Shown: positions 1 through 8,945, counted from the first letter of the stretch. The stretch is 53,547 bases of DNA from Aestuariivita boseongensis (GCF_001262635.1 NZ_JXYH01000027.1:1-53547); one strand, 5' to 3'. Notes: generated by a model not told the origin, from the letters alone. A program made the numbers and translations.

Positions 1-573
1 CTGTTCGTTCAGCGATTGCAGCGCGCCCAGCGTGACGCCAGCGGCCTCGGCCAGAACTTCGGCCTTGGCGCGCCCATCGGCCACCGCCTGCCGCCGCGCC
101 TCTTCCATCAAGGGTTTGGGGTCCTGCATGCCAAAGGAAATGCCGCCCAGTTGGTTGGCCCCGTCGGTCACAACCGCATCCAGCACGCCGCCCAGTTTGG
201 GCAGATCGCGCACCCGGATCGTGACCGAGATACTGGCGACAAACCCCGTGATCCGCGGCACCTCGGACGAGGCGCTGCGATTGTTCCACACCGGGTTCAG
301 CGTGATCGACCCGGTCTGCACGTCGCGCGGCGCGATCCCGGCTTCTTCCACCCGTGCCAGGATCTTCGCCGCCCCATCGGCCGCTTTCGCCATCGCTGCG
401 CTGGCCTCTTTATCCTCGTGGGTAACGCCCACGCTGACGGTCGCCATGTCCGGCTCGGCAAAGACTTGCCCCTGCCCGGTGACCGTAATGACCCGCATCG
501 CCTCCTCGGCCCAGGCCACGGGATGAGAGAGGATAACCAGTGCTGCAGACAGCATAATCGCGGGAAAACGCAT
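1..573 (-). CDS. SIMPL (DUF541) domain periplasmic protein, C-terminus cut by window
   Basis: The reading frame runs from ATG at 571-573 to base 1 without a stop, giving 191 residues of an incomplete protein. An N-terminal signal peptide is visible (hydrophobic stretch with an Ala-Trp-Ala end near residue 23). The SIMPL domain follows at once (VITVTGQGQV, then alternating strands with NPVWNN and GFVASISVTIRV, and a block like GGISFGMQDP). SIMPL proteins are usually about 230 residues, so some 40 residues are missing. The family is periplasmic or outer-membrane linked, with a poorly defined role in envelope stress. The family call is firm; the function is not. Confidence 0.85.
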   Translation of the reverse strand, partial: MRFPAIMLSAALVILSHPVAWAEEAMRVITVTGQGQVFAEPDMATVSVGVTHEDKEASAAMAKAADGAAKILARVEEAGIAPRDVQTGSITLNPVWNNRSASSEVPRITGFVASISVTIRVRDLPKLGGVLDAVVTDGANQLGGISFGMQDPKPLMEEARRQAVADGRAKAEVLAEAAGVTLGALQSLNEQ

Positions 574-728
574 TGTTGAAACTCCTTTGTCAGAGCCCCA
601 GCATGCCCTGCCCGGCCCAGCCCGCGCAATGCCATACACGGTCTTTTGCTTTTCCTTAGCAATGTCATGTTTTAAACTGTGCAAAAGGTCAGAAGACCCC
701 GCCGCCGCCTTTGAGGTGTATTAACCGG

Positions 729-3200
729 ATGAAACCCGATTTCGCGCTGTCACTCTCGTTCGAGGGGATTGAACTGCTGGTGCGTGCCGCCGGCGGATGG
801 CGGATGGCGGGCCGTGTGGATCTGAAGGCGGCTGATCTGAAGGCCGATCTGGCGGCACTTCGACAGAAAGCGGTCGATCTGGGCGGGGCTGCGTTTCGCA
901 CAAAGCTGATCATTCCGCGCGATCAGATCCGTTATCTCAGCGTGGATACCGGCCATGTCTCCACCGCCGACCGGATCGCGCAGGTGCGCGCCGCGCTGGA
1001 TGGCGCCACACCCTATGCGGTGGAAGAGCTGGTCTATGACATCTGCGTCGATGGCCCGATGACCCATGTGGCCGCCGTCGCCCGCGACACGCTGGAAGAG
1101 GCGGAAAGCTTCGCGATCGAACACCGCTTCCAGCCGGTCAGCTTCGTGGCCATCCCCGGAGACGAGGCCTTCCTGGGCGAGCCGTTCTTCGGCCCGACCG
1201 GATACGCGAATACCGCGCTTGCGTCGGGCGAACGGGTGGAGCCGGACGGCATCGCCGTCGTGGTCGTGGGCCCGGTCGAGGAAAGCGAAAAGACGGACGC
1301 CACAGAAGAGGACGCGGCCGCTCTAATCGCGGATACGGCCAGTGTGACAGCCCAAGACGCACCACCGGCAGAGCCGCCCGTCGCGGACACCCTGGCAGAG
1401 GCCAAGGACAGCGCCGCCCCGGCAGAACCCCCATCGCCCGCGGTAAAGACCGACGTCGCGCCAGACCCGCCCATGTCGGAGGAGTCCGTGGCGGAGGATC
1501 CCGTTCCCGGTTTTGCCAGCCGCCGCGCCAGCGGTGCACCGGCCTTGGGCGGTGCCACGAAATCCACCATCGCGCCCCATATCGAAGCCGACGACCTGGA
1601 AGAAGTGGCGCCGCCACCCAAACAGCTTTTCGCATCCCTCCGCGCCAAGGAACCGCCGTCTGACGACAGCGCGGACGAACCCAAAACCACCTGGGCGGCC
1701 CGGTTCCTGAGCCGCCGTGCCGCCGAACCCGATGCGCCGTCTGCACCGGCCCCGCGCCCGGCCCCCGCCGCGCCTGCGCCGCGCGCCGAACCGCCGCGCG
1801 TGCCACCCGCGCCCAAACCCGAACCCATCGCCGCCTTCGCCGCCGCGCAACCGGCCAGCGCGGGCCCCGGAACCGCGCCGCTGGACCTGCCGGACGAGCG
1901 GGAGCGGATGACGATTTTCGGCATGCGAGACAAAGGCGAGGTTGGCGGCGCGCCGAAACATCTGGGACTGATCCTGACGGCGGTCCTGCTGATCTTTCTT
2001 CTGGGTGTGGCGGCCTGGGCCTCGGTCTTTCTGGATGAGGAACTGTCATCGTGGTTCGACCGGAAGGAACCAGTGGTTGCGGCCCAGGTGCCTGCCCTGC
2101 CCCAGCCCGACACCGACACCGACACCGAAGCCGAGGCCGACACCGCCGATCGCGTGGCCGCTCTGGACCCGGCACAGCCCGCGCTGTCGGACACGGATGC
2201 AGCCGTGCTGGATGCGCTGCGCGCCGAACCAGAGCCCGCCCCCGATACGCTTCCCCCCGATCAGGACACGGCCGAGGCGCGTTATGCCGTCACCGGCATC
2301 TGGCAGAAAGCGCCCGAACCGCCGGAAGAACCGGGTCTGGTCACGCTGGAAGACCTGTATCTGACGTCAATCGACGGGGCCGTGGATGCGCGGGACGCTG
2401 TCGCCCTGCCGCCCGCGGACCGGTTCGAGACAGACACGGCGCTTGGCCAGGTCATCTCGCCCGCAGCGCCCGGATCGCGCTTTGCCTTTGACGACGATGG
2501 CCGTGTCATCCCCACGCCTGACGGCGCGCTCAGCCCCGATGGCTTCACCGTCTTTCTTGGACGCCCGCCCGTTGTTCCGCCCCGCACCCCGGACCGCGTG
2601 GAAGAAGACGCCGTCGCCGATACGCCCGGCAGCATTGCCCTGGCCGCGCTGCGCCCGCGCGTGCGACCCGGCGATCTGCTGGAACAGGCCGAACGCTCGC
2701 AGCTGGGCGGCCTGACCCTGAGCGAGCTGTCTGGCGTGCGCCCCAAAATACGCCCCAGCGTCGAAAAACAGGTGGAAGAAGAAGATGAGACCCCGACCGC
2801 CCAGGCGGTTCTGGCCTCTATCACGCCTGCGAAACGCCCCGCCAATATCGCCCAGCTGGTCGAGCAGGCTGCGCGCAGCGCGCCTGAACCCACACAGGTG
2901 GCCGCCGCAGCCCCCGCAACCGCGGCACCCGCGGTGGCCGGGCCGCGCATCCCCTCTTCGGCTTCGGTCGCGCGGGCGGCGACGGTGAACAATGCCATCA
3001 ACCTGCGCCGGGTGAACCTGATCGGGGTCTATGGCACCCCGTCGAACCGCCGAGCCTTGGTGCGCCTGCCCAACGGGCGTTACAAGAAGGTGCAGGTGGG
3101 CGACCGGCTGGATGGCGGTCGGATTTCAGCCATCGGCGAAAGCGAGCTGCGCTATCAGAAAAACGGCCGCAACCTGACCCTCAGCATCCCATCGGGCTGA
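729..3200 (+). CDS. GspL/PilM-like and GspC/PilP-like fusion protein, one membrane segment
   Basis: 823 residues. Residues 1-160 look like the actin-like cytoplasmic domain of GspL or PilM: FALSLSFEGIELLVR, then LIIPRDQIRYLSVD, then a TPYAVEELVYDI block followed by AAVARDTLEEAE. A long Ala/Pro-rich linker runs to about 400. One membrane helix lies near 411-434 (bases about 1960-2032). A second acidic, Pro-rich stretch holds short repeats of the form RPxxRP. The last 70 residues (VNLIGVYGTPSNRRALV, then VQVGDRLDGGRISAI) match the style of the GspC homology region or PilP. ATG 729 has GAGGTG ten bases upstream; a TTG at 711 is the alternative. No other secretion or pilus genes are adjacent. The role is inferred: a single-gene inner-membrane to periplasm connector of a type II secretion or pilus-like machine. 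Confidence 0.65.
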   Translation: MKPDFALSLSFEGIELLVRAAGGWRMAGRVDLKAADLKADLAALRQKAVDLGGAAFRTKLIIPRDQIRYLSVDTGHVSTADRIAQVRAALDGATPYAVEELVYDICVDGPMTHVAAVARDTLEEAESFAIEHRFQPVSFVAIPGDEAFLGEPFFGPTGYANTALASGERVEPDGIAVVVVGPVEESEKTDATEEDAAALIADTASVTAQDAPPAEPPVADTLAEAKDSAAPAEPPSPAVKTDVAPDPPMSEESVAEDPVPGFASRRASGAPALGGATKSTIAPHIEADDLEEVAPPPKQLFASLRAKEPPSDDSADEPKTTWAARFLSRRAAEPDAPSAPAPRPAPAAPAPRAEPPRVPPAPKPEPIAAFAAAQPASAGPGTAPLDLPDERERMTIFGMRDKGEVGGAPKHLGLILTAVLLIFLLGVAAWASVFLDEELSSWFDRKEPVVAAQVPALPQPDTDTDTEAEADTADRVAALDPAQPALSDTDAAVLDALRAEPEPAPDTLPPDQDTAEARYAVTGIWQKAPEPPEEPGLVTLEDLYLTSIDGAVDARDAVALPPADRFETDTALGQVISPAAPGSRFAFDDDGRVIPTPDGALSPDGFTVFLGRPPVVPPRTPDRVEEDAVADTPGSIALAALRPRVRPGDLLEQAERSQLGGLTLSELSGVRPKIRPSVEKQVEEEDETPTAQAVLASITPAKRPANIAQLVEQAARSAPEPTQVAAAAPATAAPAVAGPRIPSSASVARAATVNNAINLRRVNLIGVYGTPSNRRALVRLPNGRYKKVQVGDRLDGGRISAIGESELRYQKNGRNLTLSIPSG

Positions 3201-3216
3201 CCGGTCGGGGCCAGGT

Positions 3217-3238
3217 GCGGAATTTTCGAAAATTCCGC
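3217..3238. repeat. Perfect 22-bp palindrome, core GAATTTTCGAAAATTC
   Basis: A perfect inverted repeat just after the stop of the fusion gene. The same 16-base core returns at 3295-3316 and 47933-47954, each with different flanking base pairs that keep the symmetry. The changing but still complementary flanks suggest selection on the structure. It could fold as a hairpin at an mRNA 3' end or bind a dimeric protein. Confidence 0.85.
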
Positions 3239-3270
3239 TTCTCTGCCAATCCGCCCCGTACAACATAAAA

Positions 3271-3294
3271 GGCGCGCCGGTTACCCGACGCGCC
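3271..3294 (-). terminator. Rho-independent terminator of hppD
   Basis: Read on the minus strand, GGCGCGTCGG and CCGGCGCGCC form a stem with one mismatch around a short loop, followed by TTTTAT. It lies 28 bases past the hppD stop codon. Confidence 0.7.
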
Positions 3295-3316
3295 CCGGAA
3301 TTTTCGAAAATTCCGG
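3295..3316. repeat. Second copy of the GAATTTTCGAAAATTC palindrome
   Basis: Perfect 22-bp palindrome ending five bases before the hppD stop codon (3322). The outer pairs are CCGG/CCGG, whereas the copy at 3217 has GCGG/CCGC. Confidence 0.85.
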
Positions 3317-3321
3317 CCCCC

Positions 3322-4416
3322 TTATTCGGCCGCGATCTCTCCATTAGCGATCTGTTCGGCCTCAATGCTTTCGAACAGCGCCTTGAAGTTGCCTTCGCCG
3401 AACCCGTCATCGCCCTTGCGCTGGATGAATTCAAAGAAGATCGGCCCGATCACAGTTTTCGAGAAGATCTGCAAAAGGATCTTCGTCTCACCACCGTCAA
3501 CGACGCCTTCGCCGTCAATCAGGATGCCATGTTTCTGCATCCGGTCCAGCGGCTCCTCGTGGCCCACGACCCGCTCTTTCGAGAGCGTGTAATAGGTCTC
3601 CGGCGGGCCCGGCATGAACTTGATCCCGTTTTCCGAAATCGCATCCACGCTGTCATAAATATCTTCGGTCCCCACGGCGATATGCTGGATACCTTCGCCG
3701 TTGTATTTCTTCAAATAGGACACGATCTGCCCGGTCTCCCCCCGATCCTCGTTGATCGGAATCCGGATCCGCCCGCAAGGCGAGGTCAGAGCGCGCGAAT
3801 ACAGCCCCGTGAACTTGCCTTCGATATCAAAGAACCGGATTTCGCGGAAATTGAACAGATCGCCATAAAACCGGAACCACACATCCATGTTGCCCTTGAA
3901 CACATTGTGGGTCAGGTGATCGAGGTAATAGAAACCCTCGCCCCTGGGTTTCGATTGCGCGATCCAGTCAAATTCCTCGTTATAGGGCGAGGTATCCCAA
4001 TACTGATCGGTGAAATAAATCAGGCTGCCGCCGATCCCCTTGATCGCGGGCCAGTCCACAGTCTTGTCGTCGCCGGTATAGGGCTCGGCCCCTTTGGCGA
4101 CCGCGTGATCGAAGGCGTGTTGCGCGTCGCGTACCCGCCAGGCCATCGAAGGCGCGCAGGGCCCATGCTCTTCGACAAAGCGATTGCCAAAGCTGCCCGG
4201 CTCGGCATTAATCACATAGGTGATATCGCCCTGCTGCCACAGCTCGATCTTCTTGGTCTTGTGGTTGGCCACATGGACATAGCCCATCTTGCCAAACAGC
4301 GTGCGCAGCTCATCGGGATCGGGATGCGCAAATTCGACGAATTCGAATCCGTCGGTGCCTGCGGGGTTCTCGGCGGTGATCTCGGACCGCGGGGCGTGAT
4401 GCGGGAAAGGTCCCAT
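3322..4416 (-). CDS. hppD: 4-hydroxyphenylpyruvate dioxygenase
   Basis: 364 residues, the usual bacterial length. This Fe(II) enzyme converts 4-hydroxyphenylpyruvate to homogentisate with O2 and loss of CO2, the second step of tyrosine breakdown. Two vicinal-oxygen-chelate halves are visible. The expected iron ligands are H167 (in LDHLTHNVF), H245 (in GIQHIAVGT) and E329 (in FFEFIQRKGDDGFGEG). ATG 4416 is preceded by AGGAGA. The open frame extends further upstream but without homology. The gene is divergent from an Lrp-family regulator 143 bases away, a common arrangement in which the regulator controls hppD in response to an aromatic amino acid; that link is inferred from position. Confidence 0.96.
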   Translation of the reverse strand: MGPFPHHAPRSEITAENPAGTDGFEFVEFAHPDPDELRTLFGKMGYVHVANHKTKKIELWQQGDITYVINAEPGSFGNRFVEEHGPCAPSMAWRVRDAQHAFDHAVAKGAEPYTGDDKTVDWPAIKGIGGSLIYFTDQYWDTSPYNEEFDWIAQSKPRGEGFYYLDHLTHNVFKGNMDVWFRFYGDLFNFREIRFFDIEGKFTGLYSRALTSPCGRIRIPINEDRGETGQIVSYLKKYNGEGIQHIAVGTEDIYDSVDAISENGIKFMPGPPETYYTLSKERVVGHEEPLDRMQKHGILIDGEGVVDGGETKILLQIFSKTVIGPIFFEFIQRKGDDGFGEGNFKALFESIEAEQIANGEIAAE

Positions 4417-4559
4417 CGGCGCGTCTCCTCTCATATTATGTTCGCTTGATGCGAAAATACGCGGATTCCCGCGCGCGTTCTGCGCATTCTTCGATCCCGC
4501 TTGACCTTTTTGCGCGCAAATCCAGCATGACCGGAGTGCTTTGTACGGAGTTCCCGCGC

Positions 4560-5015
4560 ATGCTTGATGAGATGGACACGAAACTGCTGGCCGCGTTGCA
4601 GGAAGACGCACATCTGACCGCCCAGCAACTGGGCGATCTGCTGAACCTGTCGCCCAGCCAGGCCGGCCGCCGCCGTCAGCGGCTTGAGGCGGAAGGATAT
4701 ATCCAACGCTATTCCGCCCAGCTGGATCCGGCGCGGATCGGGCTGACCGTACAGGGCTTTATTCAAGTGCAACTGGCCACCCACGGCCCGGATCAATCCG
4801 CCGGTTTCGCCCGCCTGGTCGAACTGCGCCCCGAGATCACCAGCGCCTGGACGCTGACCGGCGAGGCAGATTACCTGCTGCGCGTCTATTGCAGCGATTT
4901 ACCTGCCCTGAACACCTTGATTCACGAGGTGCTTTTGCCCCACCCTGCAGTGGCACGGGTGCAAAGCCAGATCGTAATGGATCAGCTCAAACGCGACGCC
5001 CCTCTGCCAACCTGA
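4560..5015 (+). CDS. Lrp/AsnC family transcriptional regulator
   Basis: 151 residues. An N-terminal winged helix-turn-helix (LLAALQEDAHLTAQQLGDLL, then LSPSQAGRRRQRLE) is followed by an AsnC-type ligand-binding ferredoxin fold (AWTLTGEADYLLRV, LPHPAVARVQSQIV). ATG 4560 has GGAG nine bases upstream; ATG 4527 and the next Met at 4572 are alternatives. The divergent position from hppD makes it the likely local regulator of tyrosine breakdown, probably with phenylalanine, tyrosine or a related compound as effector. The family is seen directly; the target and effector are inferred. Confidence 0.92.
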   Translation: MLDEMDTKLLAALQEDAHLTAQQLGDLLNLSPSQAGRRRQRLEAEGYIQRYSAQLDPARIGLTVQGFIQVQLATHGPDQSAGFARLVELRPEITSAWTLTGEADYLLRVYCSDLPALNTLIHEVLLPHPAVARVQSQIVMDQLKRDAPLPT

Positions 5016-5034
5016 ACACCCGCGCGGGAGCGTT

Positions 5035-6918
5035 ATGGAAACCTTTCTTTTTCAGGCCTCGATCTATCTGGCCGCGGCCGTGATCGCCGTGCCCATTGCC
5101 GCGCGACTGGGCCTTGGCTCGGTGCTGGGCTATCTGGCGGCGGGCATCATCATTGGCCCGGTACTGGGGCTTGTCGGGTCCGAGACCAAGGACCTGCAGC
5201 ATGTGGCCGAATTCGGCGTGGTCATGATGCTGTTCCTGATCGGACTGGAACTGGACCCCCGCGCGCTTTGGGCGATGCGCCACAAGCTGGTGGGGCTGGG
5301 CGGTGCGCAGATCCTGTTCACGACACTGGTTCTGATGGTCGCCGCCCTGGCGCTGGATCGCAGCTGGAATGAAGCGATCGCCATCGGGCTGGCGCTGTCG
5401 TTGTCGTCAACCGCGATCGTGCTGCAGACTCTGTCGGAAAAGGGGCTGATGCAAACCGGCGGAGGGCGGTCGGCCTTTTCGGTGCTGCTGACCCAGGATA
5501 TCGCCGTGATCCCGATTCTGGCGGTGCTGCCACTGCTGGCGGTGGGCATTCCGATCCAAATCAGCGCCAACGGCGCGCTGGTGCGCGAGGGCGAGGCGCA
5601 TGGCGATGACCACCACGGCATGACCCTGTCGCTGGTCGATGGCCTGCCGGGCTGGGGTGTCACGCTGGTGACCATCGGCGCCATCGCCTTCGTCATCCTG
5701 GCAGGTGTCTATCTGACGCGGCCCGTGTTCCGATACATCCACGCCGCCCGCCTGCGTGAGATGTATACCGCGCTGGCGCTGATGATCGTCGTGGGTATCT
5801 CCTTTCTGATGATGCTGGTGGGCCTGTCGCCCGCCCTTGGTGCTTTCCTCGCCGGCGTGGTTCTGGCCAACAGCGAATTCCGCCACGAATTGGAAAGCGA
5901 CCTTGAGCCCTTCAAGGGCCTCTTTCTGGGGCTGTTCTTTATCACGGTGGGCGCAGGCATCGATTACCGCGCCTTCCTGCGCGATCCGCTGGATCTGATC
6001 GGACTCGCGGTACTGGTGATGCTGGCCAAGGGACTGGTTCTCTATTGCCTGGGCAAGATCTTCAAGCTGAAGGGCCGCGATCAGTGGCTGTTCACGCTGG
6101 GTCTGGCACAGGCGGGGGAATTCGGCTTTGTGCTGATCTCCTTCTCGCTGTCGCAGAACGTGATCCCGGCCGATCTGGCGCAGAAGATGCTGCTGGTCAT
6201 TGCCCTGTCGATGCTGATCACGCCGCTTCTGTTCATCGCCTACGAGATGCTCTCGCGCCGCATGGCCGATCACGGGCCGCAGCACGAACCCGACGAAATC
6301 GACGAGGAAGGCCCCGTCATCATCGCAGGTATCGGGCGTTTCGGACAGATCGTGAACCGGCTGGTGCAGGCCAGCGGGTTCAACACCGTGGTGCTGGACC
6401 ACGATATGGAGACGATCCAGCTGATGCGCCGCTTTGGCTTCAAGGGATTTCTGGGCGATCCGACCCGGCCCGAACTGCTGAAAGCCGCGGGGCTTGGCAC
6501 GGCGCGGGTGCTGGTGGTGGCGCTGGACGACCCCGACGCGGCGATCCGGCTGGTGGCCTATGCGCGCCGCGAAAGATCTGATCTGCATATCATCGCACGG
6601 GCACGCGACCGCAACCATGTCTACCGCCTCTACCGGGCCGGGGCCGATGACATCGTGCGCGAAATGTTCGACGGCTCCTTGCGCGCAGGGCGCTATGTGT
6701 TGGAAAACATGGGGCTTTCCGAATACGAGGCGGCCGAGGCCGAACGCACCTTCTATGCCCATGATCGCTATGCGGTGCGCGAGCTGGCCGAGCTGTGGGA
6801 GCCCGATATCCCGGCCAGCGAAAACGCGGCCTACATCGCGCGGTCGCAGGAGTTGGAGAAAGAGCTGGAACTGGCGCTTTTGAACCGCGAAACGGAAACC
6901 GACAAGAAATCGGCCTGA
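5035..6918 (+). CDS. KefB-type monovalent cation:proton antiporter (CPA2) with TrkA-N domain
   Basis: 627 residues. Residues 1-400 form an Na+/H+ exchanger membrane domain of about 12 helices, with the family motif FLIGLELDP, SLSSTAIVLQ and the GAFLAGVVLANS block. From about 430 a cytoplasmic Rossmann fold (IIAGIGRFGQI, then VVLDHD) is a TrkA-N/RCK domain that binds NAD(H) or glutathione adducts and gates K+ efflux. A charged tail follows. ATG 5035 has GGGAG upstream and lies 19 bases after the Lrp gene. KefB/KefC proteins protect against electrophiles by K+ efflux and cytoplasmic acidification. No KefF/KefG partner gene is adjacent, so whether this is a Kef system or a general K+/H+ antiporter is open. 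Confidence 0.93.
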   Translation: METFLFQASIYLAAAVIAVPIAARLGLGSVLGYLAAGIIIGPVLGLVGSETKDLQHVAEFGVVMMLFLIGLELDPRALWAMRHKLVGLGGAQILFTTLVLMVAALALDRSWNEAIAIGLALSLSSTAIVLQTLSEKGLMQTGGGRSAFSVLLTQDIAVIPILAVLPLLAVGIPIQISANGALVREGEAHGDDHHGMTLSLVDGLPGWGVTLVTIGAIAFVILAGVYLTRPVFRYIHAARLREMYTALALMIVVGISFLMMLVGLSPALGAFLAGVVLANSEFRHELESDLEPFKGLFLGLFFITVGAGIDYRAFLRDPLDLIGLAVLVMLAKGLVLYCLGKIFKLKGRDQWLFTLGLAQAGEFGFVLISFSLSQNVIPADLAQKMLLVIALSMLITPLLFIAYEMLSRRMADHGPQHEPDEIDEEGPVIIAGIGRFGQIVNRLVQASGFNTVVLDHDMETIQLMRRFGFKGFLGDPTRPELLKAAGLGTARVLVVALDDPDAAIRLVAYARRERSDLHIIARARDRNHVYRLYRAGADDIVREMFDGSLRAGRYVLENMGLSEYEAAEAERTFYAHDRYAVRELAELWEPDIPASENAAYIARSQELEKELELALLNRETETDKKSA

Positions 6919-6921
6919 CGC

Positions 6922-7043
6922 GGTAGGGGGCGCTGCCCCCGGCCTTCGGCCTCCCCCGGGGTGTTTATCGCCAGAAAGAAGCAGACACATAACCCTGCTT
7001 CTTTCTGGCCGCAAATACCCCGGAGCGCGAGGCGGAGCCTCGC
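6922..7043. repeat. Composite interspersed repeat, two copies facing each other
   Basis: Between the convergent kefB-type gene and cobT. In order: a GGGGGC/GCCCCC hairpin (6924-6940), a GGCC-TTC-GGCC hairpin, then a 28-base arm at 6957-6984 ending GGCCAGAAAGAAGCAG-like. An inverted arm at 6995-7022 matches it at about 24 of 28 positions across a 10-base loop, and a GCGAGGC/GCCTCGC hairpin closes at 7027-7043. Related arms occur at 18103, 29488 and more weakly at 46485. The head-to-head pair would make a strong bidirectional hairpin, so it probably acts as terminator for both genes. Confidence 0.8.
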
Positions 7044-7078
7044 ATCAGTCAGGAAAACTTGCGGCGCAGCCGCTCCGC

Positions 7079-8086
7079 TTAGCTGTCCGAGACGCCGGCT
7101 TCGGCGAAGGTGGCCATGCCCGAATGGCAGGCAACTGCGCCTTTCAGAACCTGAATGGCCAGCGCCGCCCCCGACCCTTCGCCCAGCCGCATGCCCAATG
7201 ACAAAAGCGGCGCTTTGCCTAGCGCATCCAGCAGGCGGCCATGGGCGCCTTCGGCACTCAGATGGCCGGCGACGACGTGATCCAGGGCCGAGGCCTCGGT
7301 TTTCATCAGGCAGGCTGCGGCGGCCGAGCAGATGAACCCGTCCAGAATGACGGGAATGCGTTCGACACGTGCGCGCGCGATAGCGCCCGCCATGCCCGCC
7401 AATTCGCGCCCGCCCAGACGCGCCAGCGTCTCAAGCCCGTCGCCGCCCCCGTGGCGCGCGACACCTTCGGCCACCACGCGGGTCTTGTTCGCAAGCCCCG
7501 CATCATCCACACCGGTGCCGCGACCGGTCCAGTCGCCCGCCTCGCCGCCGAAAAGCGCACAGGCAATGGCGGCGGCAGATGTCGTGTTGCCGATGCCCAT
7601 TTCGCCCACAACCAGAAGGTCGCTTGAGGGGTCGACAGCATTCCACCCTCTGCACAAAGCTGCCACGCAGTCGGCCTCGCTCATCGCGGGGCCTTGGGTG
7701 AAATCCCCCGTGGGGCGGTCCAGATCCAGCGCGTGCACATCCAGCCGCGCGCCTGCAGCCTTCGCCAGCTGGTTGATCGCCGCCCCGCCGGCTTCGAAAT
7801 TCAGCACCATCTGCGCGGTCACCTCAGCCGGGAAGGCTGACACCCCCTGCGCTGTCACACCATGATTTCCCGCAAAGACAATGACTTGCGGCGCAGTGAT
7901 CTGCGGCCGGTCGGTGCCGCGCCAGCTGGCATACCAGATCGCCAGATCCTCAAGCCGGCCCAGGGCCGCGGGAGGTTTGGTCAGCTGGGCATTCCGCGCC
8001 TCTGCCCCGGCACGGGCATCCGCATGCGGACCGGGGGCCGAGGCCAGACGGGATCGCAGGGCGGCAAAATCGGAAAACGCGGACAT
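7079..8086 (-). CDS. cobT: Nicotinate-nucleotide--dimethylbenzimidazole phosphoribosyltransferase
   Basis: 335 residues. It transfers ribose phosphate from nicotinate mononucleotide to 5,6-dimethylbenzimidazole, making alpha-ribazole phosphate for the lower ligand of cobalamin. Family blocks are clear: [54 protein letters not shown], and the C-terminal [11 protein letters not shown] and [11 protein letters not shown]. The start chosen at ATG 8086 (MSAFSDF) fits family alignments. Divergent from cobS 81 bases away; the two gene products act in consecutive steps of nucleotide-loop assembly. No cobalamin riboswitch was recognised between them. Confidence 0.96.
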   Translation of the reverse strand: MSAFSDFAALRSRLASAPGPHADARAGAEARNAQLTKPPAALGRLEDLAIWYASWRGTDRPQITAPQVIVFAGNHGVTAQGVSAFPAEVTAQMVLNFEAGGAAINQLAKAAGARLDVHALDLDRPTGDFTQGPAMSEADCVAALCRGWNAVDPSSDLLVVGEMGIGNTTSAAAIACALFGGEAGDWTGRGTGVDDAGLANKTRVVAEGVARHGGGDGLETLARLGGRELAGMAGAIARARVERIPVILDGFICSAAAACLMKTEASALDHVVAGHLSAEGAHGRLLDALGKAPLLSLGMRLGEGSGAALAIQVLKGAVACHSGMATFAEAGVSDS

Positions 8087-8167
8087 GTAACGGGCCTCAT
8101 TGCATAATTGGTCGGGCTTCTGTTTAACCGAAGGCCTTGGCGTCACAACCCCGGATCATCCCCTTCG

Positions 8168-8932
8168 ATGCGTGAAAACGACACTGCCCCATTCCGGCCC
8201 CTCGATCTGGGGGTGGCACTGGCGCTGCTGACCCGCCTGCCCCTGCCCGCCTTGCCCAAGGGCGCTTTTGACCGACAGGCGCAGGCCAGTTGGGCTTTTC
8301 CGCTGGTGGGCGCGCTTCTGGGGCTTCTGGCCGCACTCGTCGCCTTTGCCGCGATGGACCTGGGCCTGCCGGTATGGATCGCCGCCGGGTTGGTGCTGGC
8401 GGTGCAGATCATCCTGACAGGGGCCCTCCATGAGGACGGGCTGGCCGATTGCGCCGATGGGTTCTGGGGCGGGTTCGCGCCCGAGCGGCGGCTTGAGATC
8501 ATGAAGGACAGCCATATCGGCACCTATGGGGTGCTGGCGCTGGTGCTGTCGGTGGGCCTGCGCTGGTCGGCGTTAAGCGTGGTGATCGCCCAGGCGCCGC
8601 TGGCGCTGGTTGCGGTGGCCGTGGCCTCGCGCATGGGGCTGCCTGCGATGATGTCGGCGCTGCCACGTGCGCGGCCCGGAGGTCTGTCGGATCGGGTGGG
8701 TGAGCCACCCTTGCCGTCGGTGGCCGCGTCGGTGCTGATTGGGCTGGTTATGATTGGCCTTGCAACAGGTATGACCATGGCCCCGATCGTGCTGGCTGCT
8801 TTGCTTGCGATTGCGCTTTGTGGCGCGGTGGCGCAGGCCAAGATCGGCGGGCAGACGGGCGATGTTCTGGGGGCCACGCAGCAGGTCACCGAAATCGCCT
8901 GCCTTCTGGCGCTGGCGGCGCTTTGGGCTTGA
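8168..8932 (+). CDS. cobS: Adenosylcobinamide-GDP ribazoletransferase (cobalamin synthase)
   Basis: 254 residues, integral membrane. It joins adenosylcobinamide-GDP to alpha-ribazole (phosphate), completing the cobalamin nucleotide loop. The signature HEDGLADCADGFWGG with acidic, probably Mg-binding residues is present near residue 83, followed by RRLEIMKDSHIGTYG and the C-terminal GGQTGDVLGATQQVTE. Several hydrophobic helices agree with the family. Start ATG 8168 (MRENDTAPF) is the first Met before the conserved region. Confidence 0.95.
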   Translation: MRENDTAPFRPLDLGVALALLTRLPLPALPKGAFDRQAQASWAFPLVGALLGLLAALVAFAAMDLGLPVWIAAGLVLAVQIILTGALHEDGLADCADGFWGGFAPERRLEIMKDSHIGTYGVLALVLSVGLRWSALSVVIAQAPLALVAVAVASRMGLPAMMSALPRARPGGLSDRVGEPPLPSVAASVLIGLVMIGLATGMTMAPIVLAALLAIALCGAVAQAKIGGQTGDVLGATQQVTEIACLLALAALWA

Positions 8933-8945
8933 TCACCCGCGCATG

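Noticed and set aside
5407-7014. Minus-strand open frame of 535 codons across the antiporter gene
   Set aside because: Antisense shadow of a clear membrane protein gene; the translation is rich in Gln, His and Arg, typical of such shadows.
8087-8167. Cobalamin riboswitch between cobT and cobS
   Set aside because: The 81-base gap is too short and lacks a recognisable B12 box.
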